From the NCBI GenBank assembly GCA_028339355.1, contig JAOLBX010000002.1, forward strand, positions 56,001 to 120,000: 64,000 nt of DNA, in the 5' to 3' direction. This document shows, in pieces, positions 44,777 to 54,234 of the stretch. Position numbers and translations under genes: made by a program. The DNA is from Bacteroidia bacterium (lineage in GTDB: Bacteria > Bacteroidota > Bacteroidia > NS11-12g > UBA9320). Positions within the stretch are counted from its first letter, which is position 1; every line of letters begins with the position of its first letter. The notes under the pieces were generated by a model. That model saw nothing but the letters and a program-made list of their open reading frames with translations, made no database searches and was not told the DNA's origin.

Positions 44777-45661
44777 CTAACCTTCTAAAGCCGCCGCACC
44801 GCCTACTATTTCTAGTATTTCAGTGGTAATAGCTGCCTGTCTAGCTTGATTGTATTGTAGTTTTAGGTCATATATTATCTCTCCAGCATTCTCAGTAGCC
44901 TTGTCCATAGCAACCATACGGCTACCGTGGTCAGAAGCTTGAGAGTCTAGCATAGTTCTGTATAACTGAGTTTTTACTGCCCTAGGTATAATAGTAAAGA
45001 GTAATTCTGTTTTGGATGGTTCGAAAGAAAAATCAGCTAAAAATTTTGATTCGTTTTCTTTTTTCCCTTCAAAAGCTTCAAGTTCTACAGGAAGTAATTT
45101 CTCAGCAGTAACTATCTGAGTGGCAGCATTTTTAAATTTGTTATATACTACGCGTACCTCGTCATACTTTCCTTCCAAAAATTCTGCTATTACTTTATCT
45201 CCTATTCCAAACACATTATCTGAGTTTAGATCTAGAAACGCTTTGATATCTGAATTGTCCATATCTAATTTTGAACGTTTAAAGAATTCTGAGGCTTTCT
45301 TACCCAAAAACTTTAAGGTCACATTAGCATTCGCATATTTTCCAGAAATTAAGGTATTTACTTCTTTTATCACATTAGAGTTGAAACCACCGCATAAACC
45401 TCTATCACTAGAGTTTACGATTAGTAATACATTTTTAACTTCTCTATGCTCAAAATAACCTTGGAGACTTTGCTCATCTTTAGCAGAATCAGCCAAATTC
45501 ATCAATATACCGTTTAACTTATCGGCATAAGGTCTCATTTGGGTAATAGCTTGCTGAGCCTTACGTAGCTTAGTAGCCGAAACCATTTTCATGGCTTTGG
45601 TTATTTGCTGCGTAGACTGGGTACTCGCTATACGGTTTCTTACTTCTTTAAGATTTGCCAT
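44777..45661 (-). CDS. atpG: ATP synthase F1 gamma subunit
   Basis: 294 residues. The central rotor shaft. N-terminal helix MANLKEVRNRIASTQSTQQITKAMKMVSATKLRKAQ and C-terminal helix with LQYNQARQAAITTEILEIVGGAAAL are the diagnostic coiled-coil ends. DRGLCGGFN marks the Rossmann-like middle. Last gene of the operon, 5 nt after atpA, followed by a terminator. Confidence 0.96.
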   Translation of the reverse strand: MANLKEVRNRIASTQSTQQITKAMKMVSATKLRKAQQAITQMRPYADKLNGILMNLADSAKDEQSLQGYFEHREVKNVLLIVNSSDRGLCGGFNSNVIKEVNTLISGKYANANVTLKFLGKKASEFFKRSKLDMDNSDIKAFLDLNSDNVFGIGDKVIAEFLEGKYDEVRVVYNKFKNAATQIVTAEKLLPVELEAFEGKKENESKFLADFSFEPSKTELLFTIIPRAVKTQLYRTMLDSQASDHGSRMVAMDKATENAGEIIYDLKLQYNQARQAAITTEILEIVGGAAALEG

Positions 45662-45666
45662 TGTCT

Positions 45667-47247
45667 TCAGGCTTTATAGTTTTTTGCTACCTCTGCACCT
45701 ACAGATGCTATTGTATCTGTAATCGTGTTATCCAATTTACCTGCTGACAATGCATCGATCACATCACTGTGGTCAGACTCCATTTTCATAAGGAACTCCT
45801 CTTCAAACTTTCTAACTTGCTCTACTGGCACAGACTTAAGTAAGCCTTTACTACCTAAGTAGATAATTGCTACTTGCTTACCTACAGATAATGGAGAAAA
45901 TTGTGGTTGTTTAAGTATTTCCACGTTTCTCGCTCCTTTATCTAGTACACCTTTTGTAGCTGCATCTAGGTCAGAACCAAACTTAGCAAATGCTTCGAGC
46001 TCTCTATATTGTGCTTGGTCAAGTTTCAGAGTACCAGAAGTTTTCTTCATTGATTTAATCTGAGCATTACCACCTACACGAGATACTGATATACCTACGT
46101 TGATAGCTGGACGAACACCAGAGTTAAATAAATCTGATTCTAAGAAAATCTGACCATCCGTAATGGATATTACGTTTGTTGGAATGTACGCTGATACGTC
46201 ACCCGCTTGAGTTTCTATAATTGGAAGAGCAGTCAATGAACCACCACCTTTTACTTTACCTTTCAAAGATTCCGGTAGGTCATTCATTTCTTGAGCAATG
46301 TTATCATTGCTATTTACCTTACACGCTCTTTCTAATAGACGAGAGTGAAGATAAAAAACATCGCCTGGATATGCTTCACGTCCCGGAGGTCTTTTCAAAA
46401 GAAGAGAAACCTCACGATAAGCTACTGCTTGCTTACTCAAATCATCAAATACGATAAGAGCAGGTCTCCCTGTATCTCTAAAATACTCACCTATAGCCGC
46501 CCCAGCCATTGGTGCATAAAACTGCATAGGAGCAGGATCCGCAGCAGATGCTGCTACTACTACGGTATAAGCCATAGCACCTTTTGCTTCTAGTGAGTTT
46601 ACTACTTGCTTTACTGTACTTGCTTTTTGACCACAAGCTACGTAAATACAAAATACTGGTTCTCCAGCATCATAAAATTCTTTTTGATTGATAATAGTAT
46701 CAATACATACAGCTGTTTTACCAGTCTGTCTATCTCCAATAACAAGCTCTCTTTGACCTCTACCTACAGGTATCATAGCATCGATAGCTTTTATCCCTGT
46801 TTGCATAGGCTCAGTAACCGGCTCTCTATAGATTACTCCTGGTGCTTTTCGCTCCAAAGGCATCTCAAAAGTCTCCCCTACGATAGGTCCTTTACCGTCT
46901 ATTGGCTGGCCTAGCGTATTTACTACTCTACCTAGCATTCCTTCTCCTACTTTTAGAGAAGCAATTCTATTGGTTCTTTTTACCGTATCTCCTTCTTTTA
47001 TTTCTCTTGAACTACCTAGGAGTACTGCTCCTACATTATCTTCTTCAAGGTTTAAAACGATTCCTTGTACACCGTTTTCAAATTCGATTAGCTCTCCCGA
47101 CTTAACTTGTGTAAGTCCATAAATACGAGCGATACCGTCACCCACTTGGAGTACTGTACCTACCTCTTCTAACTGAGCATCAGTTTTTACACCTGCTAAT
47201 TGCTCTTTTATTATACTAGAAACTTCGTCTGGTCTTATTGCAGCCAT
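45667..47247 (-). CDS. atpA: ATP synthase F1 alpha subunit
   Basis: 526 residues. Non-catalytic nucleotide-binding subunit. P-loop [10 protein letters not shown] near residue 173, [71 protein letters not shown], and the usual [18 protein letters not shown] end. 9 nt after atpH. The beta and epsilon genes (atpD, atpC) are not in the window; their separation from this operon is common in Bacteroidota. Confidence 0.97.
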   Translation of the reverse strand: MAAIRPDEVSSIIKEQLAGVKTDAQLEEVGTVLQVGDGIARIYGLTQVKSGELIEFENGVQGIVLNLEEDNVGAVLLGSSREIKEGDTVKRTNRIASLKVGEGMLGRVVNTLGQPIDGKGPIVGETFEMPLERKAPGVIYREPVTEPMQTGIKAIDAMIPVGRGQRELVIGDRQTGKTAVCIDTIINQKEFYDAGEPVFCIYVACGQKASTVKQVVNSLEAKGAMAYTVVVAASAADPAPMQFYAPMAGAAIGEYFRDTGRPALIVFDDLSKQAVAYREVSLLLKRPPGREAYPGDVFYLHSRLLERACKVNSNDNIAQEMNDLPESLKGKVKGGGSLTALPIIETQAGDVSAYIPTNVISITDGQIFLESDLFNSGVRPAINVGISVSRVGGNAQIKSMKKTSGTLKLDQAQYRELEAFAKFGSDLDAATKGVLDKGARNVEILKQPQFSPLSVGKQVAIIYLGSKGLLKSVPVEQVRKFEEEFLMKMESDHSDVIDALSAGKLDNTITDTIASVGAEVAKNYKA

Positions 47248-47256
47248 TGTGTTGTT

Positions 47257-47796
47257 TTAATTATAAATTAATTGTTTTCTGATTTCTCTAAGTTCTCTAG
47301 ACACACTCTTGTCAAGGAGTTTATCTTCATGCTTTATAATGACTCCTCCTACTATTTTAGGATCGATTTCATTAACCAGCTCTATATCTTCTTTGCCCAA
47401 AAGTCCTACCACATAACTTTTCATCTGTTTTAGGGTTTCGTCTGTCAAAGAAACAGCAGAAACTATTGTAGCTTTAGCTATCCCTTTCATATCATTATAA
47501 CATGATATATAATAGTCTGCCACCATAGGTAATTCGCTTTCTCTTTTTTTATCTACTAAGAATGAGATAAAATTCTTTGTAATTTCATTAGTGTCGCTAA
47601 ACACTTTATCCATTACTGCTTTCTTAGCTTCGGATTTAACTATCGGATTGTTTAGAAGATTTGATAATTCTCTGGACTCTGAGCATATATTTCTCACGGT
47701 GTCCATGTCATTTTTCACTTCCTCTACTTTGTTTCCTTCTGTAGCTAAATCTAAAAGAGACTTTGAATATCTTAATGCTATTCTGCTTGATGCCAT
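47257..47796 (-). CDS. atpH: ATP synthase F1 delta subunit
   Basis: 179 residues. Stator component joining the F1 crown to subunit b. ALRYSKSLLDLATEG at the N-terminus, ITKNFISFLVDKKRESELPMVADYY in the middle, and the C-terminal IDPKIVGGVIIKHEDKLLDKSVSRELREIRKQL are characteristic. Starts 3 nt after the atpF stop. Confidence 0.94.
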   Translation of the reverse strand: MASSRIALRYSKSLLDLATEGNKVEEVKNDMDTVRNICSESRELSNLLNNPIVKSEAKKAVMDKVFSDTNEITKNFISFLVDKKRESELPMVADYYISCYNDMKGIAKATIVSAVSLTDETLKQMKSYVVGLLGKEDIELVNEIDPKIVGGVIIKHEDKLLDKSVSRELREIRKQLIYN

Positions 47797-47799
47797 TTT

Positions 47800-48294
47800 T
47801 TAGTTTGCTTGTGATTGACTCAGGTGATTTTCTACAAGTGCTTGTTGTGCACCTTTGTCACTCAATTCTTTTTTGATAACTTTCTCAGCTATCTCCAGAG
47901 ATAATTCACCCACTTGCTTTTTAATGTCAGACAGTGCTTGATGCTTCTCCTTTTCGATTTCTGCTCTTGCAGAATTGATTAGTCTGTTGCTTTCAGTAGT
48001 TGCAGAAACTTTAGCATCCGACATGATTTTCTCTTTCATCTCTTTCGCTTCTTTCAAAATCTGCTCACGCTCTAGTCTGGCAGTAGCAAGAAGTTTCTCA
48101 TTGTCTGCTATGAGCTCGCTCATTTGAGCTTTAGCATCTTCAGCAGACTTGAGCGAACGCTCTATGAATTCTTCTCGGTCGTGAAGTGCATCGATGATAC
48201 CCTTCCATGCAAACTTTTTCAAAAGAAAAAGTACCACAAGGAATGCTATAGACATCCATAGCACTAAGCCTAATTCTGGTAATAACGGGTTCAT
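47800..48294 (-). CDS. atpF: ATP synthase F0 subunit b
   Basis: 164 residues. N-terminal membrane helix (PELGLVLWMSIAFLVVLFLLKKFAW) then a long charged helix (about residues 35-150, ALHDREEFIERSLKSAEDAKAQM and so on) that forms the peripheral stalk dimer. Separated from atpE by 66 nt that hold a stable hairpin. Confidence 0.95.
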   Translation of the reverse strand: MNPLLPELGLVLWMSIAFLVVLFLLKKFAWKGIIDALHDREEFIERSLKSAEDAKAQMSELIADNEKLLATARLEREQILKEAKEMKEKIMSDAKVSATTESNRLINSARAEIEKEKHQALSDIKKQVGELSLEIAEKVIKKELSDKGAQQALVENHLSQSQAN

Positions 48295-48312
48295 AATAAT
48301 TAAATATTTAAA

Positions 48313-48344
48313 AGTAGTAGTGCCAAAACAATGACACCACTACT
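48313..48344 (-). terminator. Intercistronic hairpin between atpE and atpF
   Basis: In the transcript AGTAGTGGTG pairs with CACTACTACT (10 bp, one G-U) around a 12-nt loop, followed by four U. It may act as a partial terminator or as a 3' stabiliser that raises atpE mRNA relative to atpF. Confidence 0.6.
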
Positions 48345-48360
48345 AAATTTATTTTAGTTA

Positions 48361-48615
<255 letters not shown>

Positions 48616-48665
48616 TTAAATTGTTACTTGTGTTTGAATTTATTTAATTTTAGTATATAAACGTA

Positions 48666-49730
48666 TTAATGTGCGTGGTCATGCTCCTCTACAGCCGAAC
48701 CAAAGTAAAGTGCAGAGAGAAGTGTGAACACATATGCTTGTAAGAAAGCTACCAATAGCTCTATCGCAAACATGAATATTGAAAATGCTACAGAAAGGAT
48801 CGATACTCCGTATCCTCCACCTGCACCATACAAGTTATTAAAAATGAATATCAAACTCACAAATGAGAGTATGATAATGTGCCCTGCAGTTATGTTAGCA
48901 AACAAACGAAGGGTTAAGACCACAGGCTTTGAGATAAAACCTATAAGCTCTATAAAGAACATCAATGGAATAGGAAACTTCAACCACCAAGGTACTCCAG
49001 GTGTATTGTAAATGTGTTTCCAATAATCTTTATTACCATTAACAGAGGTAATGATAAATGTAAAGATAGCCAGCACAAGTGCAACTGCTATATTTCCAGT
49101 AACATTAAATCCACCAAGAAATGGAATAAGACCTAACATATTACCTATCCATATGAAAAAGAAAATAGTAAGTAAGTAGGGTAAGAATTTTTTATATTTT
49201 TTTCCTATAGAAGGTTTTGCTATCTCGTCAGTCACAAACAATATTAGTGGTTCGAACATTGATTGCATACCTTTTGGAGCCATCCCTTCTCTCTTTTTAT
49301 AACTTTTTGCTATGGATATAAATACAAACAGCATTATGCCCATAGTGACAAACATACCGAAAACCGTTTTAGTTATAGAAATGTCGAAAGGCTTCGCGGC
49401 ATCTATATGTCCGTGCTCATCTCTAGATACTTCGCCATTATCTCCGACAAAGTATATTTTCTCGTGATCCATAATGTATCCATTGTATGGCTCACCATGA
49501 GAAATTTTGGAAGAACTAAACATATCCAAACCTTTCTCCTTGGAATATAAAATTATAGGTAATGGAATATGGATAGGGCCAACATGGATTTCGTGATTGT
49601 CCATCACGTGGTGCATTATTAGTTCACCTGCATTAAAAGACTTTTCTTCTGAGCCATGCTCTGGGGCATGTTCCGCTATTGCGGCAAAAGACGTTGTAAA
49701 AAGGATAAATGCTACAATAAAACGATACAT
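48666..49730 (-). CDS. atpB: ATP synthase F0 subunit a
   Basis: 354 residues from ATG 49730, which gives a clean signal peptide (YRFIVAFILFTTSFAAIAEHA); the longer TTG frame would start within the upstream gene. Bacteroidete a-subunits carry such a leader and a periplasmic extension of about 110 residues (ISHGEPYNGYIMDHEKIYFVGDNG). Then five to six helices, the essential Arg in VVLTLRLFANITAGH, and the C-terminal FLQAYVFTLLSALYFGSAV. Followed by atpE after 53 nt. Confidence 0.93.
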   Translation of the reverse strand: MYRFIVAFILFTTSFAAIAEHAPEHGSEEKSFNAGELIMHHVMDNHEIHVGPIHIPLPIILYSKEKGLDMFSSSKISHGEPYNGYIMDHEKIYFVGDNGEVSRDEHGHIDAAKPFDISITKTVFGMFVTMGIMLFVFISIAKSYKKREGMAPKGMQSMFEPLILFVTDEIAKPSIGKKYKKFLPYLLTIFFFIWIGNMLGLIPFLGGFNVTGNIAVALVLAIFTFIITSVNGNKDYWKHIYNTPGVPWWLKFPIPLMFFIELIGFISKPVVLTLRLFANITAGHIIILSFVSLIFIFNNLYGAGGGYGVSILSVAFSIFMFAIELLVAFLQAYVFTLLSALYFGSAVEEHDHAH

Positions 49731-49755
49731 TTTACTTCTTTTAAGTGCCTGAATA

Positions 49756-50160
49756 TTAGTCTGTTGTACTTTCAACGGTGGTCTGTTTTTCGGCTCGCAA
49801 TTTATGCACTAATTGATATATTTCAAATATTGTATAAAATAAATATAAAATTAAGTAGTAAACGATGACATCTTTTGACTGCATGTCGCTGATTAATAAA
49901 TATATAACTAAGAATAAAAGAGATAATAACATTCTAATACCAGTCCCTCCTATCACTCCCAAGAAAAATTTGGAATTGGACTCACTGGTCACAGCTTTTT
50001 GTGTCTTATAGCCTATCACCAAACCCAACAGGTAATAGAACCCTAAAACTGCCCAAAACCAAGTGGCATCTCTACTGCCTACAAAATATAAAAACAACGC
50101 AGTAGCTATGCCTATAACAATTGTCATTGCAGTCAGTTTTGTAAAAAAATTAATACTCAC
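49756..50160 (-). CDS. AtpI-like membrane protein of the ATP synthase operon
   Basis: 134 residues, four hydrophobic helices (TAMTIVIGIATALFLYFVG, WAVLGFYYLLGLVIGY, FFLGVIGGTGIRMLLSLLFLVIYLL, VVYYLILYLFYTIFEIYQ). Position and topology fit the AtpI slot, upstream of atpB and after the small AtpZ gene, though sequence similarity to AtpI is weak. A role in ring assembly or ion supply is inferred from context only. Confidence 0.65.
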   Translation of the reverse strand: MSINFFTKLTAMTIVIGIATALFLYFVGSRDATWFWAVLGFYYLLGLVIGYKTQKAVTSESNSKFFLGVIGGTGIRMLLSLLFLVIYLLISDMQSKDVIVYYLILYLFYTIFEIYQLVHKLRAEKQTTVESTTD

Positions 50161-50161
50161 G

Positions 50162-50359
50162 TTACTTTAGCTTTTTGATAAGGATATAAATGACTGCAAA
50201 TACAGCTATAAAAATTCCAATCAACAAGAAAACTGAATCTAAATTGAACCAAGAATCTAGCCAACGACCGAATAGAACCAAACCTACACATATAAGAATA
50301 AGCTGAAACCCTATTCCGGCATATTTACCCGAAGAACTAGGCTGTGGATGCTTTGGCAT
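50162..50359 (-). CDS. atpZ: AtpZ/AtpI-family small membrane protein
   Basis: 65 residues, two helices (GIGFQLILICVGLVLFGRWLD and SVFLLIGIFIAVFAVIYILIKKL) in the AtpZ/AtpI family. Members of this family help Mg uptake or c-ring assembly with AtpI. It overlaps the bactofilin gene by 23 nt and starts the ATP synthase portion of the transcript; its stop is 1 nt before the AtpI-like start. Confidence 0.82.
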   Translation of the reverse strand: MPKHPQPSSSGKYAGIGFQLILICVGLVLFGRWLDSWFNLDSVFLLIGIFIAVFAVIYILIKKLK

Positions 50360-50744
50360 TTGGCACCTTTGAATCCGAGCTCATAGCAACTGCATTGCCC
50401 ATAACACAAGACCCATTGAACTCTCCTCCATTTTCTACTACAATCTTAGAGGTCTTTATATCTCCGTGAATCTTAGCGCTAGATTTTACTATTAACAAAT
50501 CAAGCACTTGTACATTCCCTTCTACTTTACCGCTCACGTCGCATGATTTGGCTTGTATATTACCTACAATTTTACCGGAGGTTCCGAGCACACATTTCCC
50601 TTTGGTATTTACATTTCCTTGTACCTCGCCATCTATTCGTAAATCTCCTGAGGAAGATAAGTTTCCTTCTATAATCGTACCTTCTCCTAATACATTTAGG
50701 ACACCCGTTGGTTGATGGGGAGCTTTATCTTTTTTTCCTAACAT
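50337..50744 (-). CDS. Bactofilin (polymer-forming cytoskeletal protein)
   Basis: 135 residues. The bactofilin beta-helix begins at GEGTIIEGNLSSSGDLRIDGEVQGNVNTKGKCVLGTSGKIVGNIQAKSCDVSGKVEGNV, with the regular six-residue turns of the family and disordered tails at both ends. Bactofilins polymerise on the membrane and often recruit a LytM/M23 peptidase; here the M23 gene lies 6 nt upstream. Overlap with atpZ couples cell-shape genes to the ATP synthase operon. Confidence 0.9.
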   Translation of the reverse strand: MLGKKDKAPHQPTGVLNVLGEGTIIEGNLSSSGDLRIDGEVQGNVNTKGKCVLGTSGKIVGNIQAKSCDVSGKVEGNVQVLDLLIVKSSAKIHGDIKTSKIVVENGGEFNGSCVMGNAVAMSSDSKVPNAKASTA

Positions 50745-50750
50745 TTTTTC

Positions 50751-51575
50751 TTAAAAATTTATATACTGCTGTGGGTTTACTGCTATTCCTTTCTTCCACA
50801 ATTCAAAATGAAGATGCGGACCAGATGCGAGTTCTCCAGTGTTACCTACCAGAGCTATAGCATCACCTGCATTTACAAAAGTACCTTCTTTTTTTAAGAG
50901 TACTGCATTGTGTTTGTAAACCGATACGAAGTTATTGGGATGCTGTACTACGAGTGTATGCCCCCCTCCAGGAGTCCACGCACTGAATATAACGCTACCT
51001 TTCTGTACCGATTTTATTACTGAATTACTTTTTGCCGATATATCTGTAGCAAAGTGTTTTCTGTCTAAGTTAAAAGTGTCTGTAATGACTCCTGATAATG
51101 GAATGAAAAAATTATAATCCTGAGGACTTGCCTCTGCTGGCCTTAATGCTACTTCCGTGGCGATAACATTTGACGATGCCTTTTCTATGATTGCTTCTGA
51201 CTCTTCAATTTCTGTGTCAGTTCCTGATAAGTCTATATTGACATCCTCACCAGCTAACACTTTTCCCAAAACCTCACTTTGGAGCCTAAGCTGATATAGG
51301 CTTGTCTCTAAAGAGTCAATTTTTAGCATCATCTCATATTGCTCTTGACTACTGTACTTCGCACTCTTTGTTGGAAAAATATAATTGAGCGGGGTGTAAG
51401 CCAAAAGTAGATAAATGAGTAAGCCAAATAGGAATAATCCGGAGCATATCGCAATAAGGACATTCCAAGGTGTCAAAATAATGGATACCTTTTCCTCGAG
51501 GTTTTCATCCTTGCGAAGGATTATTCTATACCTACTTTTGAAGGTGGTTGATATTTTTTTTCGGAAAGAACCCAA
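50751..51575 (-). CDS. M23 (LytM) peptidoglycan endopeptidase
   Basis: 274 residues. One N-terminal helix (WNVLIAICSGLFLFGLLIYLLLAY), a coiled coil (about 75-100), then an M23 domain with all zinc ligands: KHFATDI (His, Asp) and GPHLHFELW (HxH), so it should be active. It would cleave cross-links under control of the bactofilin encoded next. TTG start at 51575; no better in-frame ATG. Divergent from the sprE/porW gene. Confidence 0.9.
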   Translation of the reverse strand: MGSFRKKISTTFKSRYRIILRKDENLEEKVSIILTPWNVLIAICSGLFLFGLLIYLLLAYTPLNYIFPTKSAKYSSQEQYEMMLKIDSLETSLYQLRLQSEVLGKVLAGEDVNIDLSGTDTEIEESEAIIEKASSNVIATEVALRPAEASPQDYNFFIPLSGVITDTFNLDRKHFATDISAKSNSVIKSVQKGSVIFSAWTPGGGHTLVVQHPNNFVSVYKHNAVLLKKEGTFVNAGDAIALVGNTGELASGPHLHFELWKKGIAVNPQQYINF

Positions 51576-51605
51576 CTTTTATCAATGATTGCGATGCATT
51601 TAAAA

Positions 51606-51613
51606 TATTTTTG
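51606..51613 (+). promoter_or_regulatory. -7 box upstream of sprE/porW (TATTTTTG)
   Basis: TAnnTTTG match, 45 nt before the TTG start at 51659. It faces the minus-strand box at 51637. Confidence 0.4.
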
Positions 51614-51636
51614 CTCCCTTTGGAGTTACAAGATTG

Positions 51637-51644
51637 CAAAGTTA
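51637..51644 (-). promoter_or_regulatory. -7 box for the M23-bactofilin-atp operon (TAACTTTG)
   Basis: Perfect match on the minus strand, 61 nt before TTG 51575. This is one of the longer leaders of the window. Confidence 0.45.
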
Positions 51645-51658
51645 ATAGGAATATCAAT

Positions 51659-54232
51659 TTGAAGATAACTAAATACATAGCTTTTGTTTTACTAACCTGT
51701 ATGAGCACTCAAGCTATCGCTCAAAACCAACAGGACCCTTGGTTAAAACGAAACTGGAATAATATGATTGCTCGTTTTAATATCTATTTTAACGCAGAGC
51801 AAAAATTAGATGCAGCAGTAGATGACTTATCTACGAAGCAAAAGGATGACTTCAATGAGGTCATACCAATCTATCCATATGGGGACGAGACTGATAATAA
51901 AGGAATGCGTTCATCAATGGAAGAGACGATGAAAAAGGCGTCTAAGGTGATACAAAACAAGCCAAGAAGTAAATGGGCAGATGACGCATATTTCATCATA
52001 GGACAAACTCAATTTTTTAGTGGGGACTACTATGCAGCTATTGAAACCTTTCAGTTTGTAAACTCTAGCTATACAGACGAAACGATAAAAGCAATGAGCC
52101 AATTATGGCTTATGAAAGCGTACATACAACAAGGCAAACTCGACGATGCTGAAGCGATATATGGCCTTTTGAAAAAAATAAAATTTTCTGACAAAGAGTT
52201 TAACACTCACCTAAATTTATCAGCAGGTGATCTATTGGTCAAGCAAAACAAGACTGCCGAAGCCATTAAGCTATTGGACAAGGGGTTGCAGAGACTAAAA
52301 GATAAAACGCTTAGATACAGAACTCACTTTGTACTTGGGCAGCTTAATCTGAATTCAGAAAAATTTGAGAAAGCTAACTCACACTTCATCAAAGTACTAA
52401 GAATGAACGCACCTTATGAGTATGTATTCCAAGCCAATCTAGGAATGACTAAATCTACTGCTCAAGCGGGAGGGAAAGGATCTTCTAAAACCATTAAATA
52501 TTTGAAACGTATGCTCAATGATGATAAGAACATTGATTATTACGATCAGATATACTTTGAGCTTGCCAAGCTAGAGTTTAACCAAGGAAATGAAGCTGTA
52601 GGTCTAGACTATATGAGACAATCAGCCAAAAGTGCCACTAGCAATACGGATCAGCAGACAAAAACGTACTTATATCTTGCAGATTATTATTTTGGGAAAA
52701 GAAACTACACCGCAGCACAGGCGTACTATGATAGTACAGTGTCCGTCATTTCGCCCAAATATCCTGATGGCGACAAAATTAAAATCAAACACAGCGTGCT
52801 GTCTAAACTAATAGAAAACATAGAAACTATAAAGACTCAAGATAGTCTGCTGGCATTGAGCACGATGGATCGAGCAGTACTTGACAAACAAATAGAGGAC
52901 CACATAGAAGAGGAGGCTGAGAAAGAACGATTGGCCAAAGAAGAAGCAGAAATACAACGAGAACAAGACCGTATAAACTTGCAGAATGGCGGAGGGAATA
53001 GACGTCCTATACCTCAAAACAATAAGGGCACATGGTACTTTTACAATGCATCTACAGTGTCTCGAGGCACCAATGATTTTCAACGACTATGGGGTAACCG
53101 AAAACATGGAGATTTCTGGAGGTTTATAAACAAGAGTGTAATGAAGGACGCTCTAGACAAGGAAGATAAATCCGATGAGGAAGCAAATCCAGACACCTAT
53201 GTAAGTTCTCAAGATGAGGATCAAAATGAAGCCATCAAAGATGTAGCTGCGGAAAAAAGAAAGTACTATGCAAATATTCCTTTCAGTGCTACAGCAAAGC
53301 TTGTGGCAAACAAAAAAATACAGCAAGCCTATTTGGGTACAGGAAAAATATACTTTGATGACCTGAAAGAATTTGTGAAAGCCAAAACTAACTTTAGCAC
53401 GCTGCTTAACAGGTACCCATCTACTTTATACAAACCAGAGGCACTATTCTACTTATCAAAATCTGCGTCGGAACTAGGAGACTCCGCTGCCTCCGCTTCG
53501 TACGCAAAACAAGTAGCGGATGAATTCCCCGAAACTGCGTTCAATAGTGTCCTTAACTCAAAGGAAATAAAGGAAGACAATAGCGACAAAGAGGTTCTGT
53601 CACTTTATGAAGCAATGCATTCAGCATATAAATCAGAAAATTTTGATAAGGTAACGAGTATAAAGAAACAGATAGATCAGAACTTCGCGGGGAATTCTAT
53701 CCAAGGAAAGGTGGATTATCTATTTGCACTAACCATCGGAAAAACAAACGGGAAAGAAGCGTATCTGAAAGAGCTAGACATCGTAAAAGAGGCATATAGC
53801 GGCACAGAAATTGGCGAGATGGCTGCTTATACCATAAGACTACTAAATGAAGGTGACAAGTCTACTAGCAAATCAATATTCTCTGATGAGAAAGCAGGTT
53901 TGTATTATTATGTAATAACCGGAGAAACTAAGAATGGAAACGAGGTAGAAATACAATTAGGGAATTACAACCAGCAGTTCTTCGGAGCTAAAAATTTAGC
54001 TACCAAGAGTTTGGTCTTTGGCAAAAAACAGTTGATATATGTAAAACAGTTTGAAAATAAAAAACTAGCTATGGCCTACCATAAAGAAATGAAATCAAAT
54101 ACTGATTTCTTAAAAAATGCTGGACTAAGTGGTGTTTCTAACTACGCTATTTCTGAAGCTAATTTTAAACTTCTTGTAAAAACCGAAAAAGAAAAAGAAT
54201 ACCTCCAATTCTTTAACCAAAACTATAAATAA
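51659..54232 (+). CDS. porW: SprE/PorW-like TPR protein (T9SS)
   Basis: 857 residues from TTG 51659, which places a signal peptide (ITKYIAFVLLTCMSTQAIAQ) at the N-terminus. The family start WLKRNWNNMIARFNIYFNAEQKLDAAV fits SprE/PorW, a T9SS component needed for gliding and secretion. TPR-like helix pairs follow (for example KWADDAYFIIGQTQFFSGDYYAAIETFQ; TLYKPEALFYLSKSASELGDSAASASYAKQVADEFP). Relatives are often lipoproteins; here I see no Cys at the mature N-terminus. 2 nt before PBP1A, so one transcript. Confidence 0.85.
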   Translation: MKITKYIAFVLLTCMSTQAIAQNQQDPWLKRNWNNMIARFNIYFNAEQKLDAAVDDLSTKQKDDFNEVIPIYPYGDETDNKGMRSSMEETMKKASKVIQNKPRSKWADDAYFIIGQTQFFSGDYYAAIETFQFVNSSYTDETIKAMSQLWLMKAYIQQGKLDDAEAIYGLLKKIKFSDKEFNTHLNLSAGDLLVKQNKTAEAIKLLDKGLQRLKDKTLRYRTHFVLGQLNLNSEKFEKANSHFIKVLRMNAPYEYVFQANLGMTKSTAQAGGKGSSKTIKYLKRMLNDDKNIDYYDQIYFELAKLEFNQGNEAVGLDYMRQSAKSATSNTDQQTKTYLYLADYYFGKRNYTAAQAYYDSTVSVISPKYPDGDKIKIKHSVLSKLIENIETIKTQDSLLALSTMDRAVLDKQIEDHIEEEAEKERLAKEEAEIQREQDRINLQNGGGNRRPIPQNNKGTWYFYNASTVSRGTNDFQRLWGNRKHGDFWRFINKSVMKDALDKEDKSDEEANPDTYVSSQDEDQNEAIKDVAAEKRKYYANIPFSATAKLVANKKIQQAYLGTGKIYFDDLKEFVKAKTNFSTLLNRYPSTLYKPEALFYLSKSASELGDSAASASYAKQVADEFPETAFNSVLNSKEIKEDNSDKEVLSLYEAMHSAYKSENFDKVTSIKKQIDQNFAGNSIQGKVDYLFALTIGKTNGKEAYLKELDIVKEAYSGTEIGEMAAYTIRLLNEGDKSTSKSIFSDEKAGLYYYVITGETKNGNEVEIQLGNYNQQFFGAKNLATKSLVFGKKQLIYVKQFENKKLAMAYHKEMKSNTDFLKNAGLSGVSNYAISEANFKLLVKTEKEKEYLQFFNQNYK

Positions 54233-54234
54233 CA

